Shown here: one piece after another, positions 32,406 to 33,050 of the stretch
How the letters are laid out: the number at the start of each line of letters is the position of its first letter
Position numbering within the stretch: the first letter of the stretch is position 1
Source of the DNA: Cytophagales bacterium
GTDB lineage: Bacteria > Bacteroidota > Bacteroidia > Cytophagales > Cyclobacteriaceae
Assembly: GCA_017303795.1 (NCBI GenBank)
Contig: JAFLBR010000001.1
Span: 646,979-680,028, forward strand
Direction: 5' to 3'
DNA: 33,050 bases
Position numbers and translations under genes: made by a program
The notes under the pieces: model-generated
Told to the model about the DNA's origin: nothing
Databases searched by the model: none
The model's input: only the letters and a program-made list of their open reading frames with translations

Positions 32406-32619
32406 TTTCTATAATTTAGTTACTACACTACTTTATTAAAAATCTGATGTTGTTAGTATTTGCTGTTCAATTTAATAAAGAAATGGTATTACCCATTCCC
32501 TATATCTTCTGGCGTTACCGAGGGTTTAGGGTTTTCCAAAGAGCATGACTTAGTTGTTTTCCGAAGAGTTATTAATATTTATTGAAAAGGCTGTATGGGA
32601 GGTCATCACCAAAGGATTA

Positions 32620-32913
32620 TTAAATCTTCAATACCTGAATTTCCAACCCAAAATGAATCGGATTCTTTTCAGGGAATCTTGTATGAACTTGATTTAAATA
32701 GAAACCAGCTTGCGGTTCTATATATATTCCAATGTTATCTAACTTGAATAAAAAGCCCAATCCTGTTTTTAAACCGAGGAGGTAATTTTCATAGACTTTT
32801 GAATCATCGCTCGCCAAACTATTCTTGTATTTGTGACCAATTTGAAATGAGTTTAAAACTCCAAGCGTGGAAACTATGTCAATCTTATTGCTATTGTTTA
32901 GTTTTAACATCAC
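32620..32913 (-). CDS. Outer-membrane-barrel-like protein fragment (copy B)
   Basis: The frame encodes MMLKLNNSNKIDIVSTLGVL followed by VYENYLLGLKTGLGFLFKLD and ends GLEIQVLKI. It stays open upstream to about 32970 (SQPLTLPIDVMLKL), where a stop appears, so no signal peptide is present and the true 5' part is probably lost. Strand-like sequence (GLGFLFKLDNIGIYIEPQAG) resembles the last strands of small Bacteroidota outer-membrane barrels, and the text SQPLTLPIDVMLKL suits an earlier strand. It is either a pseudogene or a fragment; copy A shares its last 57 codons. In 32914-33050 I see nothing beyond this open frame and a short palindrome-like AACCTGCCAGGGTT near the end. Confidence 0.55.
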   Translation of the reverse strand: MMLKLNNSNKIDIVSTLGVLNSFQIGHKYKNSLASDDSKVYENYLLGLKTGLGFLFKLDNIGIYIEPQAGFYLNQVHTRFPEKNPIHFGLEIQVLKI

Positions 32914-33050
32914 GTCAATCGGTAGGGTAAGTGGCTGAGAATTTTGACAGGTTGTAAATATAGATTAGTGAATTGAATTTTGCATTGTTGAACTGAAACA
33001 GAAGTAGGCTCTGCTGAGGAGCAACCTGCCAGGGTTAGGTTCAACCGACT

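Noticed and set aside
32990-33050. Attachment site or terminator at the window end
   Set aside because: Only a short near-palindrome (AACCTGCCAGGGTT) is visible and the context is cut off; it looks like a dispersed intergenic repeat.

Overview
The window looks like chromosomal DNA of a Bacteroidota bacterium, most likely a gliding or Cytophagales-type member. Evidence: a PorP/SprF protein of the type IX secretion family, promoters with the Bacteroidota -7 pattern TAnnTTTG, few clear Shine-Dalgarno sites, a sufBCDSE-sufT-brxA gene order, many exported proteins whose signal peptides end AQ, and dispersed palindromes of the CCCGAT...ATCGGG and AAGGTTGACAACCTT kinds. By eye the DNA is moderately AT-rich. 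No species can be named from the sequence alone.

Layout. Positions 1-2760 are accessory DNA: the 3' end of a large gene whose C-terminus is a metzincin-type metalloprotease domain, a membrane-anchored partner 3 bases downstream (toxin/immunity-like), a 52-bp tandem repeat, and an IS1-family transposase. The IS lies directly against a secreted coiled-coil/beta-barrel protein (2763-4226). From 4385 to about 30800 the content is mostly housekeeping: aconitase with an unusual 102-residue lysine/alanine tail, GTP cyclohydrolase I overlapping a 6-pyruvoyltetrahydropterin synthase, PorP/SprF, a CPA1 Na+/H+ antiporter, a DUF1080 glycoside-hydrolase-like protein, the Fe-S assembly operon (sufB, C, D, S, E, T and a bacilliredoxin, all on the minus strand), an Lrp/AsnC regulator, a non-coding locus with a tRNA-like molecule (18.56-18.92 kb), an acyl-CoA ligase, a TolB-like propeller protein, two sodium-coupled transporters (NSS and AGCS), a conserved protein of unknown function, a ureohydrolase with a SixA phosphatase, and topoisomerase I, which also has a lysine/alanine tail. 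From 30.8 kb to the end the DNA is decayed and mosaic: a DinB-like gene fragment, a remnant of a CPBP protease gene, an intact CPBP protease, and two copies of the end of an outer-membrane barrel gene.

How the genes fit together. The suf operon builds Fe-S clusters that enzymes such as the aconitase need; sufT and the bacilliredoxin extend the operon toward cluster delivery and thiol repair. GTP cyclohydrolase I and the pterin synthase catalyse consecutive steps from GTP. The agmatinase-like enzyme and SixA overlap by 4 bases and are probably co-transcribed.

The most unusual items are: (1) the tRNA-like RNA at 18740-18885, with good acceptor, D, anticodon-like and T arms, a roughly 77-nt structured variable region, and a strong terminator of its own, preceded by a duplicated 5' half whose D-loop carries an inserted palindrome; (2) the aconitase fused to a histone-H1-like tail; (3) degenerate heptamer arrays that run into the stop codons of two unrelated genes; (4) the metzincin toxin-like gene with its adjacent partner.
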